A DNA stretch of 6,569 bases from Propionibacteriaceae bacterium (GTDB lineage Bacteria > Actinomycetota > Actinomycetes > Propionibacteriales > Propionibacteriaceae). Shown one piece after another: positions 5,747 to 6,569 of this stretch. The notes below the pieces were generated by a model that saw only the letters and a list, made by a program, of their open reading frames with translations, was not told the origin of the DNA and searched no databases. Position numbers and translations under genes: made by a program. The DNA lies in the NCBI GenBank assembly GCA_021323255.1, contig JAJTCL010000151.1, forward strand, positions 1-6,569. The letters are read 5' to 3'. How positions within the stretch are numbered: position 1 is the stretch's first letter; each line of letters starts with the position of its first letter.

Positions 5747-6024
5747 GCCTCAAGGACCGCCACCTCTTCGGTGCCGGCGTGGCCGCGTGTGCGGCCTGCT
5801 GCGCGGCACCCCTGCTCACTCTGTTGGGGATCGCGGGCGCCGCGGCGACGGTCGCCACCTTCGTCTTCGCAGGAGTCGTGTTCGGCCTCGTGGTCGCGGC
5901 CGGCGCTCTCCTGGCCGTGTGGAGTCAGCGGCGCCAGCGGCAACCGGAGGCGTGCACGCCCGACGCTGCCGCGGGTCCGGTCGACCTCGATTTCTCGGCC
6001 AAGCGTCCGATGTCGGACGCCTGA
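5743..6024 (+). CDS. MerF-like two-span membrane metal transport protein
   Basis: A 93-residue protein with two membrane helices, about 8-32 and 35-60, followed by the basic stop-transfer SQRRQRQ. C16, C19 and C20 in ACAACCAAPLLTLLGIAG lie in the first helix, as the vicinal cysteines of MerF/MerT do. The tail RQRQPEACTPD mirrors the RQADACCTPK-type tail I recall for MerF, but with one cysteine (C71) instead of two. Known MerF proteins are about 80 residues and carry Hg(II) across the inner membrane toward mercuric reductase. No reductase is in the window, so the detoxification partner may be elsewhere or the ion may not be mercury. ATG 5743 overlaps the MerR stop (ATGA), so translation is coupled. 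The real start lies inside a much longer open frame whose upstream part is noise. Confidence 0.85.
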   Translation: MSLKDRHLFGAGVAACAACCAAPLLTLLGIAGAAATVATFVFAGVVFGLVVAAGALLAVWSQRRQRQPEACTPDAAAGPVDLDFSAKRPMSDA

Positions 6025-6041
6025 GCACCCCCGAGTTCGGG
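6003..6041 (+). terminator. Double hairpin overlapping the end of the metal operon
   Basis: GCGTCCGA (6003-6010) and TCGGACGC (6013-6020) are exact reverse complements 2 bases apart, lying in the last codons before TGA 6022-6024. A second near-palindrome, CCCGAGTTCGGG, follows at 6030-6041. Neither has a T run. Together they are the best candidate for the 3' end of the operon transcript. Confidence 0.5.
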
Positions 6042-6225
6042 CTGCCCGTTTCGCGCCCTCATGGTGCCCGCGACCGCGGCCGTTCGTGTTTGCGTCGGCG
6101 TGGCCGTGGGGAAGAGCGGGTCATCCGGAAGCGCCGTCGAGGTGACCCAAGCCCCCATGTTCCAGGCGCCAGCAGCGTCCTATAGCCCAACGTCGTCATC
6201 CCGGAAACACCGGTCAAAGCGTCGA

Positions 6226-6569
6226 TCAACGCGTGGCAGCCATGGTGCGGGTTGTCGTGTCAAGTTCAGTCCCAGTTCGGACGTGGCGCAGGGCGATCGC
6301 GGCACCGCGCCAGGCGCGGGTGAGGTTCCGCTGAACGATGGCGACCGTGGCGGCCATGATCATCCCCGCTAGAAGGCAGCCTGGGAGGACAAGGAGTCGC
6401 GGCAGCTCTAGCTGGTTGAGCAGGAGAGGCCAGACGACCCAGTGGGTGAGGTAGATCCACAGCGATGCTGCGGCTAGACCACGCAACAGCGGGGCGGTCA
6501 TCCGTGGTACAGGCAGCGTGCGGAGCCAGAGCAGCATCAGCAGTCCGACCTGTACGACGAGCCCACGTA
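6226..6569 (-). CDS. Acyltransferase-type membrane protein, C-terminal part only
   Basis: The minus-strand frame is open from the right window edge to TGA at 6226-6228, giving 113 visible residues; the start lies outside. It carries three hydrophobic segments: LVVQVGLLMLLWLRTLP, then LRGLAAASLWIYLTHWVVWP, then LLVLPGCLLAGMIMAATVAI. The SLWIYLTHWVVWPLL text is typical of the last membrane helices of acyltransferase-3/OpgC-type integral membrane proteins, which transfer acyl groups to envelope sugars. The active-site histidine of that family is N-terminal and not in view, so activity cannot be judged. The basic tail NLTRAWRGAAIALRHVR would be cytoplasmic. It is convergent with the metal operon; the 201 bases between them (6025-6225) show no gene. 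Confidence 0.7.
   Translation of the reverse strand, partial: RGLVVQVGLLMLLWLRTLPVPRMTAPLLRGLAAASLWIYLTHWVVWPLLLNQLELPRLLVLPGCLLAGMIMAATVAIVQRNLTRAWRGAAIALRHVRTGTELDTTTRTMAATR

Noticed and set aside
5533..5943. Minus-strand 136-residue frame opposite MerR and the MerF-like gene
   Set aside because: Composition and lack of motifs mark it as a shadow of two well-supported genes.
6061..6372. Plus-strand 103-residue frame after the metal operon, a possible fourth operon gene
   Set aside because: It has low-complexity Ser/Arg/Val text, no ribosome binding site, and overlaps the opposing acyltransferase-type gene. No reductase or pump motif is visible.
1..6569. CRISPR arrays, tRNA or rRNA genes, complete insertion sequences
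   Set aside because: No regularly spaced repeats, cloverleaf-forming sequence or transposase text was seen on either strand by reading; only the isolated repeats listed above.

Overview
The window is high-GC DNA with GTG starts, tightly overlapping genes and actinobacterial protein families (an apparent C-terminal remnant of a mycothiol-dependent enzyme, a leaderless metal operon, acyltransferase-type membrane proteins). A mycobacterium-like or related actinomycete is likely, but the genus cannot be fixed from sequence alone. Much of the window looks like an accessory region where living genes sit between decaying ones.

Left part (1-1240), mostly minus strand: a frameshifted multi-spanning membrane protein runs off the left edge (1-611). 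It is followed by an unrecognised remnant (675-866) and a short C-terminal piece resembling mycothiol-dependent maleylpyruvate isomerase-type proteins (872-1147). Middle (1239-3581): a hypothetical helical protein, a small excisionase/AlpA-type helix-turn-helix protein without a visible integrase, two diverged copies of a 65-base segment (1145-1207 and 2180-2244), and an intact secreted SMP-30/NHL-like beta-propeller protein. The propeller gene ends at a perfect 16-bp hairpin that separates it from a small convergent gene rich in tryptophan.

Right part (3929-6569): a badly decayed arsenic-resistance permease (bile-acid:sodium symporter/ACR3-like superfamily), with five frame changes, one nonsense codon and an apparent internal loss. 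About 60 bases after it starts an intact three-gene metal-response operon. It has a MerR-type promoter with a palindrome in a 19-20 bp spacer, an uncharacterised small protein with a Cys-Cys pair, a MerR-family sensor, and a MerF-like two-span membrane protein. The genes overlap by 4 bases each (GTGA, ATGA), and the first ATG lies where transcription should begin, suggesting a leaderless mRNA. The operon ends in two small hairpins, one inside the last codons. The minus-strand 3' end of an acyltransferase-type membrane protein closes the window.

The most interesting unit is the operon at 4921-6024. It has sensor and uptake-type membrane protein but no reductase in view, and its first product has no function I can name. 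The sensor has histidines where classical MerR has its first metal-binding cysteine.
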